From contig NC_087068.1 in assembly GCF_963678635.1 (NCBI RefSeq), positions 33,735,436 through 33,799,435 on the forward strand: DNA of 64,000 nucleotides, in the 5' to 3' direction. Position 1 is the stretch's first letter. Each line of letters starts with the position of its first letter. Shown piece after piece: positions 12,333-27,700 of this stretch. The notes under the pieces are model-generated. The model was not told the origin of the DNA and did no database searches. It saw only the letters and a program-made list of their open reading frames with translations. The DNA is from Symsagittifera roscoffensis (lineage: Eukaryota > Xenacoelomorpha > Acoela > Convolutidae). The translations under genes and the position numbers were made by a program.

Positions 12333-15300
12333 ATGAAGTTAAATATTGAAAATTTTACTGATCAAATAGCTTGCTTAAAAACTAGTTATTCGGTAAAACG
12401 CCTCAGTCTAGGAAGTGAATTCAAATAATTCTTAATTTCAAAGCTCGAGAAGTTTTCTTAAAAAAGTTTTTCGCGAACCAATTCTTTATATAAAGAAGTA
12501 GATTCTTCTCAATTTTGTAAACCTTGAGTAGCTTGCATGCAAAAAAAAAGTGGTAACCAATTTCATCCATGACCCAACAGCTTGTTTAAAAACCCCAACT
12601 TTTTTGCTAACTGATTCAGTTGATGAAATGAATTGATTAATTTCGAAACTTCATAGCTCAATAAGCTTGCTTGAAAAACTCAAAATTTCACTAACCGATT
12701 CATACTATGAAAAGATTTGATCAACTTCAAAACTTCAAAGCTCAAACAGTTTGCTTGAAAAAGTCAATTTTTTGCAAACTGATCCAGTCTGGGGAATAAA
12801 TTGGTTAACTTTGTGACTTCAGAGCTCAAATAGCTGGCTCGGATGTTTCAATTTTGTCGCAAACTGATCCAGTCTATGAATTGGATGAAATACTTCAAAA
12901 TTTCATATATCAAATAGCTTGCTTAAAAAAATCAGACTGTTTAGGATCTGATTTAGTCTGAAAATAAACTTGAATTGTTTTTTCAATTTGTGAAGCTCGC
13001 ATAGCTTGTTTAGGAATTGAAACTTTTTCCGAAACTGATTTTGTCTATGAAACTTTTTGGAATGTTTGATAATTTGAATTGCTTGCAGAAAAAACTCAAA
13101 CTTTTAGCGAGCGATACAATATATGAAACGGGTTGATAAATTTCAAATTTCCAAAGCTCAAAAAGCTTGCTTAAGAAAACGCAAAATATTTGCGAAATAA
13201 CTCAGTGTAGAAAATGACGTTAAGTTTCATAGATCATATAGCTTGCATAAAAAACTGATTTTTGGGCCAACCATTTCAGTCTAGGAAGTGAATTGAAATA
13301 ATTCAGAGTTTCAAAGCTGGAATAGCTTGCTTAAATTATTAAAAATTTTTGCGAGCCGATTCAATACATAAAAAAAATTAACTTTTCTCAATTTTTTTAA
13401 GCTTAAGTATCTTGCATGAAAAAAAAAATTGGGAACCAATTTCTTCTTTGAAGCAACTAGGAAAAATGCAAAATCTTCACGTCTGGAAATGCTTGTTTAA
13501 AACCTCAAGCTTTTCGCAAACTGATTCAATCGATGAAAAGAATTGATCAACTTCAATTTCAAAGCACAAATAGCTGGCTTGAAAAACTCAATTGTTTCGC
13601 AAACTGATCCAGTCTACGAAATGAATTGGTTAACTTGAAAACTTCAGAAATCAAATAGCTTGCTTCGAAACTTCAATTTCAAAGCTCAATTCTCGAAGCT
13701 CGCATAGCTTGATTTAAAATGTAGTTTTTGTCTATTTTGTCTATTTTGTCGAACTAATTTTGTCTATAAAACAATTTGGAATAATTCATAGCTCGTATAG
13801 CTTGCAGAAAAAAAACTCAAAGATTAGCGAAAGGATGCAGTATATAGAAGAAATTGAAATACTTTAAAACTCAAAGCTCAAAAAGCTTGCATAAAAAACC
13901 AAGGTATTCCCGAACCGATTCAGTCTAGAAAATGAAAAGAACTATTTGAAAATTTCATAGATCAAATAGCTTGCTAACAAAAATTGGTTATTTGGCAAAC
14001 GGTTTCAGTCCGTGGAAGTGAATTGAAACAGTTGATAAATTTTTCGCGAACAGATTCAGTATTTAAAAACGTTGATTTTTTGCAATTTTCAAAGCTTTAG
14101 TAGCTTGCATGAAAAAAAGTCGGTAACCAATTTCGTCTATGAAGCGAATTGAAAAAAAAAAGAAAAGTTTCACAGCTGAGATAGCTTGTTTAAAAGCCTC
14201 AAATTTTTCGCAAACTGAACCAGTCGATGGCTTGAATTGATTTACTTCAAAACTTTATTGTTCAATAAGCTTGTTTGAAAAACTCAAGTTTTCACAAACC
14301 GATTCAAACTATGAAATGAATTGGTCAACTCCAAAACTTGAGTAGCTTGCAAAAAAAATCGGTAACCACTTTCGTCTATGAAGCAAATTGAAGAAAAATG
14401 AAAACTTTCACAGCTGAAATAGTTGTTTAAAAGCCTCAACTTTTTTGCAAACTGATCCAGTCTATGAAATGAATTGATTGACTTCAAAACTTCAGAGCTC
14501 AAATAGCTTGCTCACAGGAAGATCAGACTGTTTAAGATTTGATTCAGTCTATAAACAATATTGAGTTATTTCAAAATTTTTGAAGCTCGCGTTGCTTGTT
14601 TCAGATATTGAATCTTTTCCGAAACTGATTTCGTCTATGAAACCATTTGGAATGTTTCATAGATTGAAATTCTTGCAGAAAAAACTCAATTTTTGCAAAC
14701 CGATTCAAACTATGAAATGAATTGTTCAACACCAAAGCATGAGTAGCTTGCATGAAAAAAACATCGGTAACCAATTTCGTCTATGTAGCAAATTGAAAAA
14801 TAAAAAGAAAATTTTCCCAGCTGAAACAGCTTGTTTAAAAGCCTCAACCTTTTCGCAAACTGATCCAGTCAAAAGGAATTGATTAACTTCAAAACTTCAG
14901 AGCTCTAATAGCTTGCTTGAAGTTTCAAGTTTTTGCAAACTGATCCAGTCTATGAATTAAATTGAAATTCTTCAAAGTTTCAGATCTCAAAAAGCTTGCT
15001 CAAACAAATCAGGCTGTTTAGGATTTGATTCAGTCTATAAACAATTTTGAATTATTTCAAAATTTTTGAATGTCGCATAGCATGTTTAAGAAATTAAAAT
15101 TTTTCGGAAACTGATTTCGTCTATGAAACCATTTGCAATGTTTCATAGTTTAAAAGTCTTGCAGATAAAACTCAAACTTTTAGCGAGCCGATGCAGTATT
15201 TGAAACGAATTGAAATTTTTCAAAATCCAAAGCTCAAAAAGCTTGCGTATAGAACGCAAAGTAATCTTGAACCGATTCAGTCTATAAAATGAAGTGAAAT

Positions 15301-18300
15301 ACTTGACAATTTCATAGATCAAATTGCTTGCTTAAAAACTGATTATTTGGCCAACCATTTCAATCTAGGAAGTGAATTCAAACAGATCATAATTAAAAAG
15401 CTCTGAGAGCTCTCTTAAATAATTAATGTTTTTCGCGAACCGACTAAGTACATAAGAAAGTTGATTTTTTTTTTCAATTGTTTTAAGCTTAAGTACCTTG
15501 CATGAAAAAAAAAATCGGGAAAACGGTTTCAGTCCAGGAAGTTTGTTTTAAAATACAGTTTCTCGGAAACTGATTTTGTCTATAAAACCATTTGGAATGA
15601 TTCATAGCTCGTATCGTTTGCCGAAAAAAACTCAAATTTTAGCGAACCGATGCAGTCTATGAAACAAGTTGACATATTTCAATTTTCCAAAGCTCAACAA
15701 TTGGCTTCAGAAAACGCAAAAATTTCTCAAACCGAAACAGTCTAGAAAGTGAATTGAACTACTTGAAAGCTTCATAGATCAAACAGCTTGCCTAAGAAAC
15801 TGATTATTTGGCAAATCATTTCTTTCTAGGAAGTAAATTGAAATAGTTCAAGATTTCAAAGATCAAATAGCTTGCTTAAAGATCTCAAAATTTTCGTGAA
15901 CCGATTCAGTAAATAAGTAATTTTGAATCTTTTCAGTTTTTTGAACCGTGAATAGCTTGCAAGAAAAAAAAATCGGGAACTAATTTCGTCTATGAAGCAA
16001 CTTGGAAAAATGCAAAAACCTTCACGGCTGGAAATGCTTGTTTAAAAACCTCAATCTTCTCGCACTGATTCAATCGGTGAAAAAAATTGATCAACTCCAA
16101 CTTCAAAGCTCAAAAAGCTGGCTTGAAAAATTCAATTGTTTCAGAAACTGATCCAGGCTACGAAATGAATTGGTTAATTTGAAAACTTCAGAGCTGAAAT
16201 AACTTGCTTGGAAATTTCAAACTTTTCGCCAACTGATTCAGTCTATCAAATGAATTGAAATACTTCAAAGCTGCTTCATATATCGAATAGCTTGCTCCAA
16301 AAAAATCAGACTGTTTAAGGTTTGAATCAGCCTATAAAAAAATTTGAATTGTTTCAAATTTCTCGAAGCTCGCATAGCTTATCTTAAAATTTAATTTCTC
16401 AGAAAATGACTTTGTCCATTAAAACCATTTGGAACGATTCAAAGCTCGTATCATTTGCGGTAAAAACTCAAAATTTAAAGAACAGATACAGTATATAAAA
16501 CAAATTGAAATACTTCAAATTGTCAAAGCTCAAAAAGCTAAATGATCTCGAAATAACTTAGTCTAGAAAATGTAGTTAAGAATTTGAAAGTTTCATAGAA
16601 CAAATAGCTTGCTTAAAAAAATGATTTTTTGTCAAACCGTTTCAGTCTAGGAAGTGAATTGAAATAATTCAAAGTTTCAAAGGTGGAATAGCTTGCTTAA
16701 AATATTTAAAAAATTTTGCGAGCCGACTCAGTACATAAAAAATTTTATCTTTTTTTTTAATTTTTAAAGGTTGAGTAGCTTGCCTGAAAATAAATTTCGT
16801 CTAAGAAGCAGCTTGGAAAAATGCAAAATCTTCACGGTTGAAAATGCTTGTTTTAAAACTTCAATCTTCTCGCAAACTGAGTCAATCGATGAAAAGAATT
16901 GATCAACTTCAATTTCAAAGCTTATATAGCTGGCTTGAAAAACTCAATTGTTTCGCAAACTGATTGATTCAGCCTACGAAGTGAATTGGTTAACTTGAAA
17001 ACTTCAGAGCTGAAGTAGCTTGGAAATTTCAAAGTTTTCGCAAACTGATCCTGTCTCCAAAATGAATTGAAATACTCAAAAGCTTCATAAATCAAATAGC
17101 TGGCTAAAAAAGAAATCAAACTGTTTAAGATTTGAATCGGTCTATAAATAATTTTGATTAATTGAAATTTCTCGCAGCTCGCATAGCTTGTGTCAAAATA
17201 TAGTTTTTGTCTATTTTGTCTATTTTGTCAAAATGATTTTGTCTATAAATTCATTTGGAATGATTCATAGCTGGTATAGCTTGCAGAAAAAACTCAAATT
17301 TTAGCAAACTGATTCATGCAATGAAATGAATTGATCAACTTCAAAACTTCAAAGCTCATATAGCTTGCTTGAAAAACTCTATGAAATGAATTGGTTAACT
17401 CAAAATTTCAGAGCTAAAAAAGCTTGGAAAATTCAAATGTTTCGCAAACTGATCCGGTCTTTGAAATGAATTGAAATACTTCAGAGCTTCATAAATAAAT
17501 AGCTTGCTAAAAAAAATTAAATGCTTAAGGTTTGAATCAGCCTGAAAATAAATTTGAATTATTTCAAAATCTCGAAGCTCGCATCTTTTATCTTAAAGTT
17601 TAATTTTTCGGAAACTGGTTCCGTCTATAAGACTATTTGGAATGTTTCGTAGCTGGTATAGCTTCCATAATAGCTTCCAGTATAGCTAGTATAATTTCCA
17701 AATCTCAAAAACTTGCTGAAAAAACGAAAAGTGTTCGCGAACTTATTCAGTCTAGAAAATGAAGTGAAATACTTGAAAAACTCCTCGATCAATTAGCTTG
17801 CTTAAAGAATTGATTATTTGGCGAACCGTTTCAGTCCAAGGAATGATTTGAAATATTTGATGATTTCGAAGCTCGATTAGCTTGCTTAAAAAGCTAAAAC
17901 TTTTCGCGAACCGATTCAGTATATAAGAAAATTTGATTTTTCTCAGTTTTTTGAAGCTTGAGTAGCTTGCATGAAAAAAAAAATGCGAACCAATTTAGTC
18001 TATGAAGCAACCTGAAAAAAATTCAGTCCGATTCAGTCTATAAAATGAAGTGATTTACTTCAAAGTTTCATTTATCAAATAGCTTGCTTAAAAAAATTCA
18101 GACTGTCGAAGATTTGATTCAGTCTATAAACAAACTTGAACTATTTCAAAATTTTTGAAACTCTCAGAGCTTCTATAAGAACTTAATTTTTTTCCGAAAC
18201 TGATTTTGTCTAGGCAACCATTTGCAATGTTTCATAGTTTGAATTGCTCGCAGAAAAAAATGAACTTTTTAGCGAAACGATGCAGTATTTGAAAGGAATT

Positions 18301-21300
18301 GAATTCTTTTAATTTTCCAAAGCTTAAAATGCTTGCTTGAAAAACGCCAGGTACTCTCAAATTGATTCAGTCAAGAAAACGAAGTAAAATTTTTGAAAGT
18401 TTCATAGATCAAAAAGCTTGCTTAAAAAAATGATTGTTTGTCGAACTGTTTCAGTCCAGGAAGTGAATTGAAATAGTTCATAATTTCGAAGCTCGAAATG
18501 CTTGTTTAGAAAAACTAAAATTTTTCGCAAACCGATTCAGTTTAAAAGAAAATTGACTTTCACAATTTTTTAAAGCTTGAGTAGCTTGCATGAAAAAAGA
18601 AGCGGGAACCAATTTCGTCTATGGAACAAAATGAAAAAAAAATGAATGAAAAATTTCAGAGCTGAAATAGCTTGTTTAAAAGCCTCAACATTTTCCCAAA
18701 CCGATTCGAACTATGAAATGAATTGGTCAACTCCAAAGGTTGAGTAGCTTTCATGAAAAAAACATTGGTAACCAATTTCGTCTATGAAGCAAATTGAAAA
18801 ATAAAATGAAGATTTTCAAAGCTCAACTAGCTTGTTGAAAAGCCTCAACTTTTTTGCAAACTGATCCAGTCTATGAAAGGAATTGACAAACTTCAAAACT
18901 TCAGAGCTCTAATAGCTTGCTTGAAATTTCAAAGTTTTTGCAAACTGATCCAGTCTATGAATTAAATTGAAATTCTTCAAAGTTTCAGATCTCAAATAGC
19001 TTGCTCAAAAAAGTTCAGACTGTTTAAGATTTGATTCATTCTATAAACAATATTGAACTATTTCAAAAGTTTTGAAACTTTTCGGGAACTGATTTCGTCT
19101 ATGAAACCATTTGCAATGTTTCATAGTTTGAAATTCTTGCAAGAAAAACTCAAAATTTTAGCGAACCAAAGTAGTACATGAAATGAACTGAAATCTTTCA
19201 GTTTTCCAAAGCTCAAAATGTTTGCTTAAAAATCACTAAGTTTTGTCGAACCTAAGTTTTGTTCAGAAATTGATTTGTCTATTAAATGATTTGGAGCGTT
19301 TCATAATTTGAACTGCTTGCAGAAAAAACTCAAACTTTTAACAAACCGATGCAGTATTTGAAACGAATTGAAATATTTCAATTTTCAAAGCTCAAAAAGC
19401 TTGCCTATAGAACGCAAAGCAATCTTTAACCGATTCGATCTAAAAAATGAAGTGAAATACATGACAATCAAATAGCTTGCTTAAACCGTTTCAATCTAGG
19501 AAGTGAATTCAAATAGTTCATAGTTACAAAGCTCGACTAAGTTTCTTAAATAACTAATGTTTTCCGCGAACCGACTAAGTACATAAGAAAGTTATCAATT
19601 GTTTTAAGCTTAAGTACCTTGCATGAAAAAAATTGGGAACCAATTTTGTCTATGAAGTAACTTGGAAAAAATGAAAATATTCACAGCTGAAATAGCTTGT
19701 TTAAAAAACTCATTTTGTTTGCAAACTGATTCAGTCGACGAAATGAATTGATCAACTTCAAAACTTCAAAGCTCATATAGCTTGCTTGAAAAACTCTATG
19801 AAATGAATTGGTTAACTCAAAATTTCAGAGCTAAAATAGCTTGGAAAATTCAAATTTTTCGCAAACTGATCCAGTGTTTGAAAGGAATTGAAATACTTCA
19901 AAGCTTTATAAATTAAATAGCTTGCTAAAAATAATCCAATTGTTTAGGATTTGAATCAGCCTATAAATATTTTCGAATTATTTGAAATTTCTCGAAGCTC
20001 GCATAGCTTATCTTAAAATTTAATTTCTCGGAAACTGATTTTTTCTATAAAACCATTCGGAATGATTCATAGCTCGTATCGTTTGCCGAAAAAGCTCAAA
20101 TTTTAGCGAACCGATGCAGCCTATGAAACAAGTTGACATATTTCAAATTTCCAAAGCTCAAAAAATTGGCTTTAGAAAACGCAAAAGTTTCTCGAACCGA
20201 TTCAGTCTATAAAATGAAGTGAACTACTTGAAAACTTCATAGATCAAACATCTTTTTTAAGAAACTGATTATTTTGCAAACCGTTTCATTCTAGGAAATA
20301 AATTGAAATAGTTCATTATTTCAAAAATCAAATAGCTTGCTTAAAGATCTCAAAGATTTCGTGAGTCGATTCAGTATATAAATAAATTTGAATCTTCTCA
20401 GTTTTTTGAAGCGGCAACCAATTTCGGCTTTGCAGCAACTTGGAAAAATGGAAAATCTTCACAACTGGAATTGCTTGTTTAAAAACGTTAATATTTTCGC
20501 AAATTGATTCAGTCGATGAAATGAATTGAATTAGTTCAAAACTTCGCAGCTCAATAAGCTTGCTTCAAAAATTCAAGTTTTCAGAAACCGATTCAAACTA
20601 TAAAATGAAGTGATCAAATTCAAAACCCCAAAGCTCAAAAAATTCGCTTGAAAAACTAAATTTTCTCGCAAACTGATCCAGTCTGTGATTTATTTTGAAA
20701 TAGTTTGAGATTTCATATATCAAATAGCTTGCTCAAAAAAACTCAGACTGCTTACGGTTTGAATCAGCCTATAAATAATTACAAAATTCTCGAAGCTCGC
20801 ATAGCTTATTTTAATGTTTAGTTTTTTGGAAACTGGTTTCGTCTATAAGACCATTTGGAATATTGAATTGGTCATGAAATGAATCGGTCAACTTCAAAGC
20901 TCAATTAGCTTGCTTGAAAAACTCAATTTTTTTTCGCAAACTGATCCAGTTTTTAAATTGATTTGATTAACTTCACAACTTGAGAGCTCAAATAACTTGC
21001 TTGAAATTTCAAAATTTTAGCAAACTGATCCAGTCTGTGAATTGAATTGAAATACTTCACAGTTTCATATATCAAATAGCTTGCAGAAAAAACTTCAGAG
21101 TGTTCAAGATTTGATTCGGTCTATAAACAATTTTGAGTTATTTCAACATTTTGAAGCTCCCGTAGCTCCCGTAATTTGATTCAGTCTGAAAACAATTTTG
21201 AATTGTTCAAAACTTTTGAAACTCGCACAGCTTGTTTAAGAATTTAAAACTTTTCCGAAACTGATTTCGTCTATGAAATCAGTTTGAATGTTTCATAGTT

Positions 21301-24300
21301 TGAATTGCTTGCAGAACAAAAAATTTTAGCGACTAGAACGACTTGAATATTTCAAATGTCAAAACTAAAAAAGTATTCTTGAAACGATTCACTCTACAAA
21401 AATAAGTGAAATGTTTTAAAATTTTAAAGATCAAATGGCTTGCTCAAAAAACTGATTTTTTGGTAAACCGTTTCAGTCCAGGAAGTGAATTGAAATAGTT
21501 GATAATTTCAAAGCTCAAATAACTTGCTTGAAAAACTTAAAATTTTGGCGAACCGATTCAGTATATAAGAAAATTGACTTTTTTTCATTTTTTTAAAGCT
21601 AGTGTAGCTTGCATGAAAAAAAATCGGGAACCAATTTGGTCTATGAAGCAAGTTGGAAAAAATTAAAATCTTCACAACTGAAGTAGCTTGTTCAAAAAAC
21701 TCAACCTTTTCGCAAACCGATTCAGTCTTCAAAATGAATTGATTAGCTTCAAGCTCAAATAGCGTGCTTAGAAAACTCAATTTTTCTTAAACTTATCCAG
21801 TATATGAAATCAATTGATTTACTTCAAAGCTTCATTATCAAAGAGCTTGCTTAAAAAAATTCCGACTGTTGAAGTTTTGATTCAGTCTAAAAACAAGCTT
21901 GAATCCTTTCAAAATTTTTGAAATTCTCATAGCTTGCTTAAGATTTTAAAATCTTTCCGAACCTGGTTTTGTCGATGCAACCATTTGGAAGGTTTCAAAT
22001 TTTGAGTTACTCAAATTTTTCTTAAACTGATCCATCCAGTCTAGGAAATGATATGAATTACTTCAAAGTTTCATATATCAAATAGCTTGCTTTAAAAAAA
22101 TCAGACTGTTGAAATTTCGATTCAGCCTAGAAAAAAACGTGATTTTTTTTTCGAAAATTTTGAAGCTCGCTTAGCTTGTTTAAGAATTCAAACTTTTCCG
22201 AAACAGGTTCTGTCTATGAAACCCTTTTGGAAATCTATGAAGTGAATTGAAATAGCTCATAACTTCAAAGCTCAAATAGCTTATTTAAAGATCTCAAAGT
22301 TTTGGTGAACCAATTCAGTATATAAGTAAATTTGAATGTTCTAAATTTTTTGAAGTTTAAATAGCTTGCAAGAAAAAAAGTCTTCACAGCTGGAAATCAA
22401 AAAGTTCAATATTTTCGCAAACTGATTCAGTCGATTAAATGGATTGATTAACTTCAAAATTTCACAGCTTAATAAGCCTTCTTGAAATACTCAAGTTTCC
22501 AGAAACCAATTCAAACTGTAAAACGAATTGAGCAAGTTCAAAACTCCAAAGCTCAAATAGTTAGCTTAAAAAACTCATTTTTCTCGCAATCTGATCCAGT
22601 CTGCGATTTAATTTGAAATACTTCAAAGTATCATCTATCAAGCAGCTTGCTCAAAAAAATTGAGACTTTTTGAGAGTTGAGTCAGTCTATAAAAAAACTT
22701 GATTTATTTCAGAATTTTGGAAACTCTCATAGCTTTTTTAAGAACTTAAAATTTTTCCGAAAGTAATTTCGTCTATGCAATCATTTGGAACGCTTCATAG
22801 TTTGAATTGCTTGCTTAAATAACTTTTTGCGAACCGATACGTTTTTTGAAATAAATTGAAATTTGTCAATTTTCCGAAGCTCAAAATGCTTGGATGAAAA
22901 GCGCAAAGTATTCTCGAACCAATTAAGTCTAGAAAATGAAGTGAAATATTTGAAAATTTTATAGATCAAATAGCTAGCATAAAAAATGATTGTTTGGCAA
23001 ACCGTTTCAGTCTAGGAAAAGAATTGAAGTAGTTCAAAATTTCAGAGCTCGAATATCTTGCTTAAAGAACTAAAAAATTTCGCGAACCGATTCAGTATAT
23101 AAGAAAAAAGATTTTTCGCAATTTTTCAAAACTTGAGTAGCTTGCATGAAAAAAAATTTGCGAACCAACTTCATCTATGATGCCACTTGAAAAAAATAAA
23201 ATTTTTCACAGCTGAAATAGCTTGTTTAAAAGCCTCAACCTTTTCGCAAACTGATTCAGTCGATGAAATGAATTGATTTAGTTCAAAACTTCTCAAACAA
23301 CTTGCTTGAAAAACGAAAACTTTTACAAACCGATTTGAACTATGAAATGAATATGTCAAGTTCAAAGCACAAACAGCTTGCTTGAAAAACTCAATGTTTT
23401 TGCAAACTGATCCAGTCTATGAAAAGAATTGATTAATTTCAAAACTTCAGAGCTTAAATGGCCAGCTTAGAAATTTCAATTTTCTCGCAAACTGATCCAG
23501 TCTAAGAATTGAATTGAAATTCTTCACAGTTTCATATATCAAATAGCTTGCTGAAAAAAATTCAGACTGTTTAAGATTTGGTTCAGTCTATAAACAGTTT
23601 TCAGATTTGAATTATTTCAAAATTTTCGAAACTCGTGTAGCTGGTTTCAGAATTTGAAACTTTTCCGAAACTGACTTCGTTTGATTTTCTTTGAACTATT
23701 TGGAATGTTTCATAGTTTGAAATGCTTGCAGACAAAAACTCAAACTCTTAGCAAAAAATTGATTGTTTGGCGAACTGTTTCAGTCTAGGAAGTGAATTGA
23801 AAAAGTTCATAATGTGAAACGAATTGAAATATTTCAAATTTCCAAAGGTCAAAAAACTTGCTGAAAAAACGCAAAGCTTTCTCGATCCAATTCATTCTAG
23901 AAAATGAATTGAAATAGTTTATAAATTCCTTGCTCCAATAGCTTGCTTAAAGATCTCAAAATGTTTGTGAGACGATTCAGTATATAAGTAAAATTGAATG
24001 TTCTCAATTTTTTGAAGTTTGAGTAGCTTGCAAGAAAAAAAATCTGGAAACAATTTTGTCTATGAAGCAACTTGAAAAAATGGAAAATCTTCACAGCTGG
24101 AAATGCTTGCTTAAAAACCTCAATCTTCTCGCAAACTGATTCAGTTGATGAAATGAATTGAAAAACTTGAAAACTTCATATCTCAATAAGCTTGCTTGAA
24201 AAACTCAAATTTCACAATCCGATTCAAACTATAAAACGGATTGCTCAACTTCAAAATTCAAAAGCTTAAATAGCTTGCTTGAAAAATTCATTTTTCTCGC

Positions 24301-24700
24301 AAACTGATCTAGTCTGTGCAATTAATTGAAACACTTCAAAACTACAAAAGTCAATTATTTGCTTTAAAAAAATCAAACTGTTTAAGATTTGATTCAGTCT
24401 ATAAATTGAATTATTTCAAAAATTCTTGAGGCTCGCATAGCTTGTTATAAAATTTAATTTTTGGGAAACTGATTTTGTCTATAAAACCATTTGGAACAAT
24501 TCATGACAGGTATAGCTTGCAGAAATAAATCAAACTTTTAACAAACCGTTGCAGTATTTGAAACGAGTTGAATAATTTCAAATTTCCAAAGCTCAAAAAG
24601 CTTGCTTAAGAAAAAACGCAAAATATTTGCGAAATTATTCAGTCTAGAAAATGAGGTGAAGAACTTGAAGTTTCATAGATCATAAAGCTCGCTTGAAAAA
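12333..24700 (+). repeat. Mosaic satellite with no single dominant HOR
   Basis: Monomers continue head to tail at about 84 bp, but blocks of different lineages are joined in changing order. Examples: 13170-13688 matches 34775-35305; 13689-13957 matches the 12-monomer HOR; 13958-14345 matches 10270-10640; 17020-17300 matches about 9870-10140. The marker monomer with GGGAACCAATTT or GGTAACCAATTT recurs irregularly (near 13430, 14120, 14355, 14765, 15970, 17985, 18600, 18765, 19635, 21625, 23160, 24045). No gene, RNA or foreign insertion was recognised. Weak antisense frames of 60-90 codons (for example 21508-21780) are chance. Confidence 0.85.
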
Positions 24701-24714
24701 AGTAATTTTTTGGC

Positions 24715-27700
24715 GAACCATTTCAGTATAGGAAGTGAATTGAAAAAATTCAAAGTTTCAAAGCTGGAAGAACTTGCTTATAACACTAAAAATTTTTGCG
24801 AGCCGATTCAGTACATAAAATTTTTTTTTTCAATTTTGCAAAGCTTGAAAGTAGCTTACATGAAAAAAAATCGGGAACCAATTTCGTCTATGAAACGACT
24901 TAGAAAATTGAAAAGCTTCACAGCTGAAACAGCTTGTTTCAAAACCGCAACCTTTTTGCAACCTGATTTAGTCTATGAATTTCATTGATTAATTTCACTT
25001 CAAAGCTCAAATAGATTGCATGAAAATCTCAAATTTTTCTTAAAGTGATCCAGTCTGTAAAATGAATTAAAATCCTCACAGTTTCATATATCAAATAGCT
25101 TGCTCAAAAAAGTTCAGACTGTTTAAGATTTGATTCAGGCTATAAACAATTTTGAAATATTTCAAAATTTTTGAAGGTCGCATAGCATGTTTAAGACATT
25201 AAAATTTTTCGAAACTGACTTTGTCTATGAAACCATTTGGAATGTTTCAAAGTTTGAAATGCTTGCAGAAAGAACCCAAAATTTTAGCAAACCAATGCAG
25301 TATTTGAAACGAACTGAAACAATTCAACCTCCAAAGCACAAAAAGCTTGCTTAAAGAACGCAAAGTAATCTCGAACCGATTCAGTCTACAAAATGAAATG
25401 AAATTCTTGAAAAATTCATAGATCAAAAACCTTGCTTAAAAAATTACTATTTAGCGAAACTTTACAGTCCAGCAAGTGCATTCAAATAGTTCTTGTTTTC
25501 TGAGCATGAGTAGCTTTCTTAAAAAAGTTTTTGGCGATTCAGTATTTAAGAAAATTTGATTTTCTCAATTTTAAGCTCACGTACCTTGCATGAAAAAACA
25601 ATCGGGAACCAATTTCGTCAAGGAAGCAACTGGGAAAAATTGAAAATCTTCACAGCTGAAATAGCTTGTTTAAAAACCTCAACTTCAAAACTTTAAAACT
25701 TTCATCAACTTCAAAAAAACTTCAAAGCTCAAATAGTTTGCTTGAAAAACTCAATTGTTTCGCAAACTGATCCAATCTATGAGCTGAATGGGTTAACTTC
25801 AAAACTTCAGAGCTGAAATAGCCTACTTGGAAATTTCAAATTGATCGCAAACTGATCCAGTCTATGAATTGAATTGATATACGTCAAAGCTTCATAAATC
25901 GAATAGCTTGATAAAAAAAATCAATTTGTTTGCGATTTCAATCAGTCTATAAATAATTTTGATTTATTTCAAAATTTTCGAAGCTCGCATAGCTTGTTTC
26001 AAAAATTAATTGTTCGGAATCCTATTTTGTCCATAAAACCATTTGGAACGATTCATAGCTCGTATAGCTTGCAGAAAAAACTCAAATTTTTAGCAAACCG
26101 TTGCAGTATGTGAAACGACTTGAAATATTTCAAACTTCCAAAGCTCAAAAAACTTGCTTAAATAAACGCTAAAGTTTAACAAACTAATTCAGTCTGGAAA
26201 ATGGAGTGAAGATTTTGAAAGTTTCATAGTTCAAACAGCTTGCTTAAAAAACTGATTTTTTGGCGAACCGTTTCAGTCGAGAAATTGAATTGAAAAATTC
26301 AAAGTTTCAAAGCTGGAATAACTTGCTTATAACACTAAAAATTTTTGCGAGCCGATTCAGTACATAAAAAAATTTGATTTTTTTTTCAATTTTGTAAAGC
26401 TTGAGAGTAGCTTACATGAAAAAAAAATTGGGAACCAATTTCGTCTATGAAACGACTTAGAAAATTGAAAAACTTCACAGCTGAAACAGCTTGTTTCAAA
26501 ACCGCAACCTTTTTGCAACCTGATTTAGTCCATGAATTTCATTGATTAATTTCACTTCAAAGCTCAAATAGATTGCATGAAAAACTCAAATTTTTCTTAA
26601 AGTGATCCAGTCTGTAAAATGAATTGAAAATCCTCACTGTTTCATATATCAAATAGCTTGCTCAAAAAAGTTCAGACTGTTTAAGATTTGATTCAGGCTA
26701 TAAACAATTTTGAAATATTTCAAAAGTTTTGAAGGTCGCATAGCATGTTTAAGACATTAATATTTTTCGAAACTGACTTTGTCTATGAAACCATTTGGAA
26801 TGTTTCAAAGTTTGAAATGCTTGCAGAAAGAACTCAAAATTTTAGCGAACCAATGCAGTATTTGAAACGAACTGAAACAATTCAAACTCCAAAGCTCAAA
26901 AAGCTTGCTTAAAGAACGCAAAGTAATCTCGAACCGATTCAGTCTACAAAATGAAATGAAATTCTTGAAAAATTCATAGATCAAAAACCTTGCTTAAAAA
27001 ATACTATTTAGCGAAACGTTACAGTCCAGCAAGTGCATTCAAATAGTTCTTGTATTCCGAGCATGAGTAGCTTTCTTAAAAAAATTTTTCGCGATTCAGT
27101 ATTTAAGAAAATTTGATTTTCTCAATTTTAAGCTCACGTACCTTGCATGAAAAAACAATCGGGAACCAATTTCGTCAAGGAAGCAACTGGGAAAAATTGA
27201 AAATCTTCACAGCTGAAATAGCTTGTTTAAAAACCTCAACTTCAAAACTTAAAAACTTTCATCAACTTCAAAAAAACTTCAAAGCTCAAATAGTTTGCTT
27301 GAAAAACTCAATTGTTTTGCAAACTGATCCAATCTATGAGCTGAATGGGTTAACTTCAAAACTTCAGAGCTGAAATAGCCTACTTGGAAATTTCAAAATG
27401 ATCGCAAACTGATCCAGTCTTTGAATTGAATTGATATACGTCAAAGCTTCATAAATCGAATAGCTTGATAAAAAAAATCAATTTGTTTGCGATTTCAATC
27501 AGTCTATAAATAATTTTGATTTATTTCAAAATTTTCGAAGCTCGCATAGCTTGTTTCAAAAATTAATTGTTCGGAATCCTATTTTGTCCATAAAACCATT
27601 TGGAACGATTCATAGCTCGTATAGCTTGCAGAAAAAACTCAAATTTTTAGCAAACCGTTGCAGTATGTGAAACGACTTGAAATATTTCAAACTTCCAAAG

